A program made the translations under genes and the position numbers. From the NCBI RefSeq assembly GCF_025821625.1, contig NZ_JACKSH010000017.1, positions 1 through 53,208 of the forward strand: DNA of 53,208 nucleotides, written 5' to 3'. Shown here in pieces: positions 16,095 through 25,388 of the stretch. The notes under the pieces were generated by a model. It made no database searches. It saw only the letters and a program-made list of their open reading frames with translations, and was not told the origin of the DNA. The stretch comes from Mycolicibacterium pyrenivorans. GTDB taxonomy: Bacteria > Actinomycetota > Actinomycetes > Mycobacteriales > Mycobacteriaceae. Position 1 is the first letter of the stretch, and every line of letters begins with the position of its first letter.

Positions 16095-17276
16095 ATGACC
16101 AGGCGCTATCCCGCACGTGACCAGGTCGCCATCGTCGGCGTCGGCACCACGGAATTTTCCAGGGATTCTGGCCGCAGCGAGCTCGCCCTGGTCGTCGAGG
16201 CATGCCAAAACGCCATCAGGGACGCGGGCCTGACCAAGCACGACATCGACGGCCTATCCGGCGACGTCTTCCGCAACGAGATTCTCCAGAGCGCCCTGGG
16301 GATTCCGGAGACGGGGTGGGCGGTCAGCTGCCTGACCGCGTTCAACATCCAGATGACTAACGCGATGATGGCGGTCGCCTCGGGGGTGTGCGAGACGGTG
16401 TTGGTGCACCATTCGATGTACCGGACACCGATGTTGTCGGCATCGGCGGCCAAGGATCCGTTCCGCAAGCGTGCCGGCGACTATCAGCACGCGCGGCGCC
16501 CGCAGAGTTACTGGCCCGACTCGATTGCCGGCGAAGCTTCGGTGTACGCGCCGTGGGCGAGAAAGTATTTCGACACCTACAAGGCGCGGCCGGAACACCT
16601 GGGTTACATAGCGGTCAATGCCCGCAGCAACGCCCGGATGAATCCCCATGCGGCGGTTACTGATCCGCTGAGCATCGAAGACTATATGAAGGCGCCGATG
16701 CTGTGGGACCCACTGCGGATGCTTGACATGGAGTTCCCGGTGGACGGTTCCGACGCGTTCGTCGTCACCACCGCCGAACGGGCCCGCGACCTGCCGCACA
16801 AGCCGGTGCTCATCCACGCCGCCGTAGCAGGTCAGACCGATCGCACCGCGGAAGAGAACCTGCGCGACGTCGACCATTCCAGCCAAAAAGTGGTCAGCCG
16901 GCGGCTGTGGGATGTCAGCGAACTCACAATCGACGATGTCGACGTCTACAACCCGTTCGACGGGTTCACCATCACCACATTGAAGTGGTTCGAAGACATC
17001 GGCTGGTGCGGTCCCGGCGAGGCGGGAGACTTCCTCGACGACAACTGGGACGCCGCCTCGGGGCGGATCATGATCAACGGAAGGATTCCCGTTAACGCCC
17101 ACGGTGGCAACATGTCTGAGGGCGCATCGCAGGGCAGCGGTCATATTCGTGAGGCCGTTCACCAGCTTCGCGGGAACGCCGGTCAGCGGCAGGTGGACCG
17201 AGCACGGGTCGCGTTGGTGACCTCGGGCGGGTTCTTCTTCACACCCGGTGCAGTGATGCTCCGCACCACGGATTGA
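16095..17276 (+). CDS. SCP2-type thiolase / lipid-transfer-like protein, Cys retained
   Basis: 393 residues of the SCP-x thiolase-like family. The N-terminal strand VAIVGVGTTEFSRDSG is typical, and Cys79 in GWAVSCLTAF sits where thiolases keep the nucleophile. The C-terminal half has YNPFDGFTI, GWCGPGEAGDF, NAHGGN and GSGHIREAV, matching the family's later active-site loops. With the preceding DUF35 protein it probably forms a heteromeric enzyme that cleaves a C-C bond in a CoA thioester, either as a thiolase or as a retro-aldolase. The retained Cys favours thiolysis, unlike the homologue at 22448. ATG 16095 follows a short spacer after the DUF35 gene. Confidence 0.8.
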   Translation: MTRRYPARDQVAIVGVGTTEFSRDSGRSELALVVEACQNAIRDAGLTKHDIDGLSGDVFRNEILQSALGIPETGWAVSCLTAFNIQMTNAMMAVASGVCETVLVHHSMYRTPMLSASAAKDPFRKRAGDYQHARRPQSYWPDSIAGEASVYAPWARKYFDTYKARPEHLGYIAVNARSNARMNPHAAVTDPLSIEDYMKAPMLWDPLRMLDMEFPVDGSDAFVVTTAERARDLPHKPVLIHAAVAGQTDRTAEENLRDVDHSSQKVVSRRLWDVSELTIDDVDVYNPFDGFTITTLKWFEDIGWCGPGEAGDFLDDNWDAASGRIMINGRIPVNAHGGNMSEGASQGSGHIREAVHQLRGNAGQRQVDRARVALVTSGGFFFTPGAVMLRTTD

Positions 17277-17341
17277 TCACAACGGTGGAGGCTGCGAGAA
17301 TGGGCATTTCCGGCGACCGACAACCTTGGAGGATTTGAGAC

Positions 17342-19669
17342 ATGGCTGGGCCACTTGTGGGGCTACGGGTCATCGACTGTACGTCGGGAATGGCCGGCGC
17401 CAAGGCGGCCGGAATTCTCGCGGACTACGGTGCCGATGTCATTTGGGTCGAACCACCGGGCGGGGACCCGTTCCGGCGCGAACTCGAGGTGGCGTACTCG
17501 GTTTTCAACCGCAGCAAGCGCAGCATCACGCTGAACCTACAGGACTCTGGTGAGCGCGAGACACTCTTCGGCCTGCTCGAAGGCGCCGACGTGTTCATCC
17601 AGAGCTGGCAGCCCGGAGTTGCCGATCGTCTTGGGGTGGGCTATGAAGCTGTGCACGAACGCAATCCGGCCCTCGTCTATTGCTCCATCTCAGGATTCGG
17701 AGCCGACAGTGAGCACCGCGATCTGCCCGGTCACGAGGCACTCGTGCATGCCCTTCTCGGCACAATGGGCGATCAGGCGGGTTTCCGCGACGGTCCGATC
17801 TTCGTCGGCGTGCCGTCAGCGAGCTCTGGTGCGGCATATCTCGGACTCATCGGAATCTTGTCGTCACTGTACCGGCGCAAGAGCGATGGTTGGGGACGGC
17901 ACGTGGAAACGTCACTTCTCGATGGCATGATCGCCTATGTCTCTCAGAGCTGGGGATACAGCGCTCACAACAAGCAGCGGTATCGCACGGGCGGAACACG
18001 GTTTTATATCAAGACACTCCGCTGCGCGGATGACGAGTACATCGGCGTGCATACCGCGGCCCGGGGCGCGTTCGACCGTCTGATGGCGTTGGTCGGTATT
18101 GACGATCGGGTGTTGCCGGTGGACGGTTCGGAGGCGAGCACGCCGCTGAGCGAGTCCGAAGCGATCGCGCTGGCGGAGATTCCCGGTATCTTCGAGACTC
18201 AGCCCCGGAAGGTCTGGCTGGAGCGACTGATCGACGCGAACATCTGCGCGATTCCCGTGCTGCGGCCGACCGAGGTGTTCGACGAGCCGCAGGCCGTCCA
18301 CAACGAGATGGTCATCACCGTGTCCGATGCGGCGCTGGGGACCGTGCAGCAGATCGCGCCGCCGATTAAACACGGCCGCACTCCCGCCGTGGTGCGCGGC
18401 GGGGCACCGACAGTCGGCCAGCACACCGACGAAATTTTGGCCGAGTTGCGCTCGGGCACGCTACCCAAGCCGCCTGCCGCATCCGAACTTGGTCCTATCG
18501 ATGAGCGACCGCTGCTGGCTGGGCTGAAGGTCCTCGACATCGGACACTGGTTCGCCGGGCCCTACGCATCGCGGTTGATGGCCGATCTTGGCGCCGATGT
18601 GATCAAGGTGGAGCCGCCGATCGGCGACCCGATGCGCGGCCTCGAGCGCCCGTTCAGCAGCGCGCAGGCCGGCAAGCGGGCGATGGGGGTCGACTTCAGA
18701 AACCCCGATGTGGGCGAGATCCGTTCGGGTCTGATCAAGTGGGCCGACGTGGTGCACCACAACCTGCGTCCCGGCGTCGCCGAGCGGCTGGGTATGGGCT
18801 ATGAGCAGGTTCACGACCTGAACCCGGATGTGGTGTACCTGCACGCGACGGGTTGGGGAATTGGAGGCCCCGATGTCAACAGACAGAGCCTCGCGCCGTT
18901 GATGGCGGGATACGTCGGGGCCGACTATGAAGCGGCGGGTCTGTACAACCCGCCGGTAGACCCGGTCGCCAATGAGGACTCCGGCGGCGGCTTGCTCGGG
19001 GCCGTCGGCGCGCTCATGGCGCTGTGGAATCGGCACGAGACGGGGAAGGGTCAGTTCCTCGATTCACCGCATTTCCATTCCGCGATGGAAGACATGTGCC
19101 ACGTCGTGCGCACCGGCGACGGAACCGTGCTCGGTGCAGGACGCCTCGATGCGCTGCAAATGGGCGTTGGGCCATTGCACCGGCTCTACGAAACCGCCGA
19201 TGGGTGGATCGTCGTGGTTGCGGCCAACGACACGGACATCGCGGCGCTCGGGCGCGTGCTGGGGGTCGACATCCTCGGTGACGGGCGGTTCGCGACGCCG
19301 CAGTTACGGGAGGCCAACGCCTACGAGCTCGAGGACGCGCTCTTCGGACAGTTCCTCACTCGTTCGACGAGTGATCTGCTCGGCGAGCTGACCGCCGTGG
19401 GCGTTCCTGCCGCGGAGCCGGTGTACGAGAACAACCGGCGGTTCATGGACGATCCGGAGAATCTCCGACTCGGCCGCGTCGGTGAATTTGACCATCCCCG
19501 CTATGGCTTGACCCGGCAGCCCGCTCAGCTGATCAGGTTCCAGGGCGCAACGGTGCCTGCGCTGAGGCGGGCACCTGAACTCGGTGAGCACACCGACGAG
19601 ATCCTGGCCGCGATGGGGATCCCGGCCGATGAGGTGGCCAGCCTGCGCGATGCCGGGGCCATCAGATGA
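17342..19669 (+). CDS. Fused double-domain CaiB/BaiF (class III) CoA-transferase
   Basis: 775 residues, about twice the usual 380-420, made of two CaiB-like halves. The first begins LVGLRVIDCTSGMAGAKAAG and the second, near residue 390, LLAGLKVLDIGHWFAGPYAS. Each has the GADVI.VEPP strand and the LRPGVA/QPGVA.RLG..YE segment. Class III enzymes use an Asp to form mixed anhydrides. At that position the first half reads LPGHEALVHALLG, with Glu132 in place of Asp. The second half reads QSLAPLMAG, with no acid there. One active site per fused chain, a changed mechanism, or a non-catalytic half are all possible. ATG 17342 has GGAGG upstream. It lies in the DUF35/thiolase operon and should load CoA onto, or move it between, intermediates. 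Confidence 0.85.
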   Translation: MAGPLVGLRVIDCTSGMAGAKAAGILADYGADVIWVEPPGGDPFRRELEVAYSVFNRSKRSITLNLQDSGERETLFGLLEGADVFIQSWQPGVADRLGVGYEAVHERNPALVYCSISGFGADSEHRDLPGHEALVHALLGTMGDQAGFRDGPIFVGVPSASSGAAYLGLIGILSSLYRRKSDGWGRHVETSLLDGMIAYVSQSWGYSAHNKQRYRTGGTRFYIKTLRCADDEYIGVHTAARGAFDRLMALVGIDDRVLPVDGSEASTPLSESEAIALAEIPGIFETQPRKVWLERLIDANICAIPVLRPTEVFDEPQAVHNEMVITVSDAALGTVQQIAPPIKHGRTPAVVRGGAPTVGQHTDEILAELRSGTLPKPPAASELGPIDERPLLAGLKVLDIGHWFAGPYASRLMADLGADVIKVEPPIGDPMRGLERPFSSAQAGKRAMGVDFRNPDVGEIRSGLIKWADVVHHNLRPGVAERLGMGYEQVHDLNPDVVYLHATGWGIGGPDVNRQSLAPLMAGYVGADYEAAGLYNPPVDPVANEDSGGGLLGAVGALMALWNRHETGKGQFLDSPHFHSAMEDMCHVVRTGDGTVLGAGRLDALQMGVGPLHRLYETADGWIVVVAANDTDIAALGRVLGVDILGDGRFATPQLREANAYELEDALFGQFLTRSTSDLLGELTAVGVPAAEPVYENNRRFMDDPENLRLGRVGEFDHPRYGLTRQPAQLIRFQGATVPALRRAPELGEHTDEILAAMGIPADEVASLRDAGAIR

Positions 19670-19736
19670 CCAGCTCGGCTCAGGGGCGAAAGTAATTGAG
19701 AGACAGATACTTCAGATTTCAGGGAGAGGAACGAAG

Positions 19737-20951
19737 ATGACGACCGACATGGTGGCAGATGAGAAGATGTGGGTGCACTCGGGCGACGCACACGTGCTGG
19801 AACCGGACACCTTGTGGAGCGAGCGCATGACGGCCGACATGGCCGCGCGCATGCCTCGGAGCGAGAAGATCGACGAGCGGACCGAGGTCCTGCACGTCGA
19901 CGGGCAGTCCTTCGAGCGCAAGATCGGGCGCAACCCCGAGATGACCAAAGAAGACCTGATTGCCGCGGGTGCGTGGGTCGAGGGCTCGGCACACCGGCAG
20001 GAAGGGATGACCTTCACCGAGATGGGCGGCTTCGATCGCCCGCCGGGCGCGTGGGATCTTGAGCTGCGTCTGAAAGACCTAGACCACGAGGGTATCTGGG
20101 GCGAGATCGTCTATCCGTCGATCGGTCTGTGGAACGGCTTGATCAAGGATCCGGTGCTGTACCGCGAAGGCGTCCGCGTCATGAACGACTGGCTCAAGGA
20201 GACGTTCGTCGACAAGACCAAGCGTTCGATTCCCGCGGCCGAAGTGTCGACCAGGTCTGTAGAGGACGCCGTCGCCGAGGTCAAGCGCGTCGCCGACATG
20301 GGGTTCAAGGCGATCAGTCTGCCGTCCGGGCTCGACGAGGACGGCATCGGCGACTGGAACTACGACGTGTGGGAACCGCTGTGGGCCGTCTGCGAAGAGA
20401 TCGGGATGGTGCTTGGCATCCACATCGGCTCGGATGCAAAGGCGCCGGACGGTGGATCTCCGGGTTCGGTCTACCATGGTCCAGGCGGCGCGATTATCAA
20501 CTGGGTCGAGACGGTATTCGGTGGCCAGCGCGCGACCACCATGCTCGTCGCCTCTGGCGCGCTCGACCGCCATCCCAACCTGAAGGTACTCGTCTCCGAG
20601 GGTGGTGCCACCTGGGTGCCGTTCATCGCCGACCGCATGGACGAGGCGTACCGGCAGCACGGCGTGTACGTGCGGCCCAAGCTGTCTCGGCTGCCGAGTG
20701 AGATCATCTACGAACAGGTGTATGCCTCGTTCCAGCACGACAAGTCCGCTGTGCAGGCCTACCTCGCGATGGGATACAAGAACGTCATGTGGGGTAGCGA
20801 CTACCCGCACCTCGAGGGCACGTTCGGCCACACGCAGAAGGTGCTCCACGAGCTCTTCGACGGAGTGCCCGAGGAGGCTCGCTACCAGATCACCCAGGGC
20901 AACTTCCTCGATCTGTTCCCCAGCGTCGGCGAGCCGGAATTCGTGGCGTAG
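19737..20951 (+). CDS. Amidohydrolase_2 family protein, divergent paralogue
   Basis: 404 residues of the same metal-dependent family as the gene at 14311 but from a different branch. The N-terminal metal pair is in GDAHVLEPD, the middle His in GIHIGSDAK, then SEGGATWVPF and WGSDYPHLEGTFGHT. It lacks the SDSEWPN tail and C-terminal extension of the other three. ATG 19737 has an AGGGAGAGGA ribosome site. It is followed after five bases by an ALDH, so the two products may work in sequence, for example hydrolysis or decarboxylation giving an aldehyde that is then oxidised. This order is an inference from position only. Confidence 0.85.
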   Translation: MTTDMVADEKMWVHSGDAHVLEPDTLWSERMTADMAARMPRSEKIDERTEVLHVDGQSFERKIGRNPEMTKEDLIAAGAWVEGSAHRQEGMTFTEMGGFDRPPGAWDLELRLKDLDHEGIWGEIVYPSIGLWNGLIKDPVLYREGVRVMNDWLKETFVDKTKRSIPAAEVSTRSVEDAVAEVKRVADMGFKAISLPSGLDEDGIGDWNYDVWEPLWAVCEEIGMVLGIHIGSDAKAPDGGSPGSVYHGPGGAIINWVETVFGGQRATTMLVASGALDRHPNLKVLVSEGGATWVPFIADRMDEAYRQHGVYVRPKLSRLPSEIIYEQVYASFQHDKSAVQAYLAMGYKNVMWGSDYPHLEGTFGHTQKVLHELFDGVPEEARYQITQGNFLDLFPSVGEPEFVA

Positions 20952-20956
20952 GTACG

Positions 20957-22441
20957 GTGGCGATCGCCAGCGGACCTGCCGCGCTGCTGAAGAACACCGA
21001 CTGCCTCTTCCTCGGAGGCGAGTGGGCCGAGCCCTCCACCCGCAACAAGATCCGGGTGAGCGATTCGACCACCGAGGAAATCTTCCTCGAGGTCGCCGAA
21101 GCTCAGGCCGACGATATGAGTCGTGCGGTCGGTGCCGCCCGGGCTGCCTTCGACCATGGCCCGTGGCCACGCATGAAGCACGCCGAACGCGCCGTGTACC
21201 TGCGCGCCATCGCCGAATACCTGTTGACGCGCGGCGAGGACATCGGCCAAATATGGCCGCGGGAGACCGGTGCGCTGCAATCGGTGGCTCGTGCCGCAGG
21301 CCAGGACGGCTTTGACATCTTCACCTACTACGCCGATCAGGCGGACACCTTCGGGTGGGTGAAGCCGATGACACCGACCTTCGGTGGGGCCGGATTCCTG
21401 ATCCGGGAACCGGTGGGTGTGGTGGGCGCCATCATCCCGTGGAACTCGCCGATGCGGCTGATCGGCTACAAGGTCGCTCCGGCATTGATCGCCGGATGCA
21501 CGGTGGTGTTGAAGGCATCCCCCGAGGCGCCGGCAGAGGCGTATATCTTCGCCGAGGCCGTCGAGGCGGCCGGGTTACCGCCGGGTGTGGTGAATGTGAT
21601 CACGGCTGACCGCGAGGTGTCCGAGCTGCTGGTGCGCGACCCGCGCGTCGATAAGATCACTTTCACGGGATCGACCGCTGCTGGGCGCACCATCGGGTCG
21701 ATCTGTGGCGAGCGTGTCGCGCGCTGCACGCTGGAGCTCGGGGGCAAGTCGGCGGCGGTGATCCTCAACGACGTCGATATCGCAAAGACTGCAACACATT
21801 TGATGCGCCAGGAGTGCCTGCTGACGGGCCAGTCGTGTTCGTCGCTAACCCGTGTCATCGTGCCAGTCAAGCGTCACGACGAGATGCTGGAGGCGCTGGC
21901 CGCGGAATTCCGCGGGGTGCGTGTCGGCGACCCGTTCGAGCCGGATTCCCAGATCGGGCCGCTGGTGTCGGCGCGCCAGCGCGATCGGGTCGAGTACTAC
22001 ATCGCCAAGGGCATCGAGTCCGACGCCATCTTGGCGGCAGGCGGCAAGCGGCCCGATCATCTGCCGCGGGGCTATTACATCGAACCGACGGTTTTTGGCA
22101 ACGTTGACAATTCGTCGGTGATCGCGCAGGAGGAGATCTTCGGCCCTGTGGTCAGCGTAATACCCGCGGTCGACGAGGACCACGCGGTCGAGCTTGCCAA
22201 CGACAGCATCTTCGGATTGAACGCCTCGGTGTTCACCGACGATGTGGAACGTGCTATCGACGTTGCGAAACGACTGCGGGCAGGGACGGTGGGGCATAAC
22301 GCCTTTCGCACCGACTTCGGGATCGCTTTCGGAGGCTTCAAGCAGTCGGGCATCGGACGCGAAGGTGGTACTGAGGGGATTCTGCCGTTCACGGAGTCGA
22401 AAACTCTCATCCTCAAGAGCAAGTCGGCAGTGTTGTCGTAA
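20957..22441 (+). CDS. NAD(P)-dependent aldehyde dehydrogenase
   Basis: 494 residues with complete ALDH motifs: IIPWNSP (159-165), FTGSTAAGR (236-244), LELGGKSAA with Glu260, TGQSCSS with catalytic Cys294, and EEIFGPVV. It is clearly related to the ALDH at 12543, with shared blocks around the substrate and catalytic regions. GTG 20957 lies five bases after the amidohydrolase stop. It is the last gene of the plus-strand operon and meets the thiolase-like gene tail to tail with six bases between stops. If the nearby thiolase/DUF35 pairs act as retro-aldolases, this enzyme would remove the aldehyde released; that is a hypothesis. Confidence 0.9.
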   Translation: MAIASGPAALLKNTDCLFLGGEWAEPSTRNKIRVSDSTTEEIFLEVAEAQADDMSRAVGAARAAFDHGPWPRMKHAERAVYLRAIAEYLLTRGEDIGQIWPRETGALQSVARAAGQDGFDIFTYYADQADTFGWVKPMTPTFGGAGFLIREPVGVVGAIIPWNSPMRLIGYKVAPALIAGCTVVLKASPEAPAEAYIFAEAVEAAGLPPGVVNVITADREVSELLVRDPRVDKITFTGSTAAGRTIGSICGERVARCTLELGGKSAAVILNDVDIAKTATHLMRQECLLTGQSCSSLTRVIVPVKRHDEMLEALAAEFRGVRVGDPFEPDSQIGPLVSARQRDRVEYYIAKGIESDAILAAGGKRPDHLPRGYYIEPTVFGNVDNSSVIAQEEIFGPVVSVIPAVDEDHAVELANDSIFGLNASVFTDDVERAIDVAKRLRAGTVGHNAFRTDFGIAFGGFKQSGIGREGGTEGILPFTESKTLILKSKSAVLS

Positions 22442-22447
22442 CGCGGC

Positions 22448-23617
22448 TCACGGGATCTCGTTGCCGAGCACGAGAGTGCCTGACGCGGCAAAGTAGGCTG
22501 CGACGCCGTGGGCGATGCTGATGCGCACCCCTTCGACCTGTGCCGGCGCGGTGCCGCGCAGCTGACGGACCGACTCTTGGATTGCGAACATGCCGTACAT
22601 GCCGGTGTGCGCGTAGCACAGGCCGCCACCGTTGGTGTTCATCGGGAGTGATCCGCCCGGTGCAGTGTTGCCGGCGGCGATGAACTCGCCCGCCTCGCCG
22701 CGGCCTACGAAGCCGAGGTCCTCTAGGCCGTAGATCGGATTGTGGGCGAACGCGTCGTAGATCATCAAGTGGTCGACATCGGCGTGGGTGATACCGGCCT
22801 CGGCGAAGGCGGCTGCACCCGACACCCGGAACGCCCGCGACGTCGTCATGTCTATCATCTGCGAGATCATCGGGGTCTCTGCTGACTCACCTGCACCTAG
22901 CAGGTAGACGGGGGGATGGGGCAGGTTCATGTCGCGTGCCCGTTCGGCTGTGGTCATGATGACCGCGCCGCCACCGTCGGCCACCAGACAGCATTCCATC
23001 CGGTGCATGGGGTAGGCGACCATCGGAGAATCGAGCACATCGTCGATGGAGATCGGTTCGCGCGCCATCGCCCGCGGGTTCAGCGCCGCCCATTTTCGCT
23101 GGACCACTGGCACCATGGCGAGCTGTTCGTGGGTAAGGCCGAAGTCCTTCATGTAGCGAAGCACGCCGATCGGGAACAGACTCGGCGCCCCGAATGGCCC
23201 GTACGGTCGTTCGAACTGCGCCCAGGGCGAGGTGCGGTCCACCGGCATGCCCGGGACCCCAACCCCGGAGCGCCCCGACTCTCCGTGAGTGATGAGCACG
23301 ACATTGCACATGCCGGCCGCGATCGCCGCAGCGGCGTGGCGAACCAGCATCATGAATGCGCCACCACCGACTGACGTACTGTCGATCCACTTTGGGGTCA
23401 ATCCCAGGTAGTAGGAGATCACCACGGGGCTGACCGGCGTGATGTTGACGCTACCGGTAGTCGCGACTCCGTCGATCTCTTTGGGATCGATTCCGCAGTC
23501 CGCCACCGCATTACGAGCGGCATCGAGGTGCAATCCGAGGACCGACATATCCGGGATCTTGCCCAGTCGGGTGGTCTCACTGGCGCCGACGATCGCGGCG
23601 ACTCCACGGATACTCAT
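22448..23617 (-). CDS. SCP2-type thiolase-like protein lacking the nucleophilic Cys, probable retro-aldolase subunit
   Basis: 389 residues of the SCP-x/lipid-transfer family. It has the N-terminal VAAIVGASETTRLGK, a DAFAHNPIYGLEDLGF block, GRGEAGEF and the NTNGGGLCYAHTGMYG loop. Where thiolases place the nucleophilic Cys, this protein reads DSTSVGGGAF, with no Cys. The same loss occurs in the steroid retro-aldolase Ltp2 (established for that enzyme), so an aldolase role is more likely than thiolysis. Its ATG overlaps the stop of the DUF35 gene (ATGA at 23614-23617), which argues for a tight complex. It reads from the gap at 24049-24260 with a motif-2 and an imperfect motif-1 site. Confidence 0.82.
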   Translation of the reverse strand: MSIRGVAAIVGASETTRLGKIPDMSVLGLHLDAARNAVADCGIDPKEIDGVATTGSVNITPVSPVVISYYLGLTPKWIDSTSVGGGAFMMLVRHAAAAIAAGMCNVVLITHGESGRSGVGVPGMPVDRTSPWAQFERPYGPFGAPSLFPIGVLRYMKDFGLTHEQLAMVPVVQRKWAALNPRAMAREPISIDDVLDSPMVAYPMHRMECCLVADGGGAVIMTTAERARDMNLPHPPVYLLGAGESAETPMISQMIDMTTSRAFRVSGAAAFAEAGITHADVDHLMIYDAFAHNPIYGLEDLGFVGRGEAGEFIAAGNTAPGGSLPMNTNGGGLCYAHTGMYGMFAIQESVRQLRGTAPAQVEGVRISIAHGVAAYFAASGTLVLGNEIP

Positions 23618-24048
23618 CGTTGCGCTCCTGCCGGTTGAAACTGGGGAACGGTGATGTCACCGCGCTGTTCGAAGGTGACCTCCAGTGCCATATCAAGCAC
23701 CAGGTTTTCGGGGATGTTCTCGACGCCAAGAATGTTGGACATCATCCGTGGGCCCTCATCGAGTTGCACCAGCGCAATCGCGTAGGGAGCATCGGCGGCG
23801 AATCCCGGTGCCGGGCGGTGGTTGATGACGTAGGAGTGCAGCGTGCCGCGGCCGCTCACGGCCTGCCAGGTGACGTCAGCCGACCAGCACGACGGGCAGA
23901 ACGGCCGTGGGGGAAAGTAGAACTCGTCGCAGTGTGAGCAGCGCTGCAGCCGCAATTCCCCCTGCGCACAGCCGGCCCAGAACGGCTCAGTCTCGGGAGT
24001 CGGCTGTGGCGCGAATTTGGCTGCGTCCGATGACGTGTCAGATGCCAT
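23614..24048 (-). CDS. DUF35 / OB-fold Zn-ribbon partner protein
   Basis: 144 residues. The zinc ribbon is CSHC (Cys37, Cys40) and CPSC (Cys51, Cys54), then an OB-fold with SGRGTLHSYVINHRPAPGF and YAIALVQLDEG. DUF35 proteins pair with SCP2-type thiolases, and this gene overlaps its partner by four bases. In the Ltp2/ChsH2 system the DUF35 domain binds the acyl-CoA and is needed for aldolase activity. It is the first gene of a two-gene minus-strand operon divergent from the MaoC-like gene, so both arms probably answer to the same operators. Confidence 0.82.
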   Translation of the reverse strand: MASDTSSDAAKFAPQPTPETEPFWAGCAQGELRLQRCSHCDEFYFPPRPFCPSCWSADVTWQAVSGRGTLHSYVINHRPAPGFAADAPYAIALVQLDEGPRMMSNILGVENIPENLVLDMALEVTFEQRGDITVPQFQPAGAQR

Positions 24049-24170
24049 GGTGTCCTCATCTCCGCTCGGTGGTGGTCGACGTGAGCAGCGCTCCTGCGCG
24101 GTCTGCAGGATAACGGCGCGGATGCTTCAAAGTTGACTCGTGGGCCCGCCCGCGTGCATTATGTCTACAC

Positions 24171-24179
24171 GTATACAAG
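24171..24179 (-). promoter_or_regulatory. CTTGTATAC element (motif 2) in the DUF35/MaoC divergent gap
   Basis: On the minus strand the site reads CTTGTATACGTG, sharing CTTGTATACG with the copy at 14188. It lies 122 bases upstream of the DUF35 start and 82 bases upstream of the MaoC-like gene start, so it can serve both directions. Confidence 0.55.
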
Positions 24180-24223
24180 AGTACTAGCGGGGTTCCCTGG
24201 CTGGCGTTAGGGCCCCGACTGTC

Positions 24224-24239
24224 GAGAACGAACCTTTTC
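24224..24239. promoter_or_regulatory. Imperfect GAGAA-N6-TTCTC dyad (motif 1)
   Basis: GAGAA CGAACC TTTTC matches motif 1 at nine of ten arm positions with the same 6-bp spacer. It lies 22-37 bases upstream of the GTG start chosen for the MaoC-like gene and shares the gap with a motif-2 element. Confidence 0.4.
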
Positions 24240-24260
24240 CGGCGAGGGGTGAGGAACCGC

Positions 24261-25388
24261 GTGGCGACAATCACCGATGAGGCACTGGAACAACTCCGCG
24301 CGAAGATCGGCAAGCCGCGGCTCACCCGTGAGGAACCAACCCTCGAAGAGGCGTCCAAGGACGCAATCAGGCAATGGGCCCGAGCGATCGGTGACCGTGA
24401 CCCGCGGTGGACCGACGACGACTATGCGTTGCAGACGCCGGCAGGCGGCATCATCGCGCCACCGAGCATGATCTACGGCTTCTCGTTGCAGGCGATCGGG
24501 GATCGCAGCGGGCTGCCGGGGGTGCACTCATTTTTCGGGGGCGCCGAGCATGAGTGGTATATGCCGATCCGGCGTAACGACCGCATCGATGTGTCGGTCA
24601 AGTTGCTGGACGTCGCGATCCGACACGGCGAGTTCGCCGGGCGCTCGGTCAAGCAGACCTCAGAGGTGCTGTTCACCAACCAGAATGGTGAGCTCGTTGC
24701 GAGGTCTATGCCGTGGGGTATTCGCACAGAACGCGGTATGGGCAGTATGGGGTCCAAGCACAAGGACCTGTCGCCGGCCGAATACACCAGCGAGGACATC
24801 GAACGGATCGCGCAACTCTATGCAGAGGAGCCGTCGAAGATCCGGGGGAGCGCGCCGCGATACTGGGAAGAAGTCGCGGTCGGCGATAGTCTCGGCGAAC
24901 TCATCCGCGGTCCGTGGACCGCAACCAACTCGGTGTGCTTCATGCGTGTCTACGGCGGGCAGTTCCTCAAGACGCACAGCTATTGGTATGACTACCTGGC
25001 TAAGCACCCAAAGGCCGGCCGCCCCAATCATCAAGGAATTCCTGAAGGGCCGTCGCGCGGCCACTGGGATAACGAGTACGCCCGCAGCGTTGGCGTGCCC
25101 GCGGCCTACGACTACGGTCCCGAGCGGATCGGGTGGCTGTGCACGCTCGCGACCTACTGGGCAGGCGATCACGGCACCCTGCGCAAGTTGAACGTGACGC
25201 TGCGCAGGTTCAACCTGCAAGGCGATCTGACCACATTAACCGGACGCATCACCGACAAAGTTGAGGTAGACGGCAGATCAGTGGTGAGGGCTGACATTTC
25301 CGCGACCGACCAACGGGGCATCGTTACCGCTGCCGGCGAGGTTGAGATCGAACTACCGCGAAAGACCGACGGAGAGAAGACACGATGA
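24261..25388 (+). CDS. Double-hotdog MaoC-like / FAS1-like acyl-CoA dehydratase
   Basis: 375 residues. The first half has the hydratase signature GDRDPRWTDDDYA followed by GGIIAPPSMIYG, as in FAS1-like dehydratases. The second half starts near EEVAVGDSLGELIRGPW and forms a second hotdog domain ending in VEIELPRK. Such proteins add water to 2-enoyl-CoA, giving 3R-hydroxyacyl-CoA, which suits the MFE-2-type SDR at 11672. An in-frame GTG at 24249 exists, but GTG 24261 has TGAGGAACC at good spacing and starts like the family. The stop overlaps the CoA-transferase ATG. It heads a three-gene operon with two CoA-transferases. Confidence 0.85.
   Translation: MATITDEALEQLRAKIGKPRLTREEPTLEEASKDAIRQWARAIGDRDPRWTDDDYALQTPAGGIIAPPSMIYGFSLQAIGDRSGLPGVHSFFGGAEHEWYMPIRRNDRIDVSVKLLDVAIRHGEFAGRSVKQTSEVLFTNQNGELVARSMPWGIRTERGMGSMGSKHKDLSPAEYTSEDIERIAQLYAEEPSKIRGSAPRYWEEVAVGDSLGELIRGPWTATNSVCFMRVYGGQFLKTHSYWYDYLAKHPKAGRPNHQGIPEGPSRGHWDNEYARSVGVPAAYDYGPERIGWLCTLATYWAGDHGTLRKLNVTLRRFNLQGDLTTLTGRITDKVEVDGRSVVRADISATDQRGIVTAAGEVEIELPRKTDGEKTR

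Noticed and set aside
20079..21170. 363-codon minus-strand frame opposite the amidohydrolase at 19737
   Set aside because: No domain and atypical composition; the plus strand is clearly coding.
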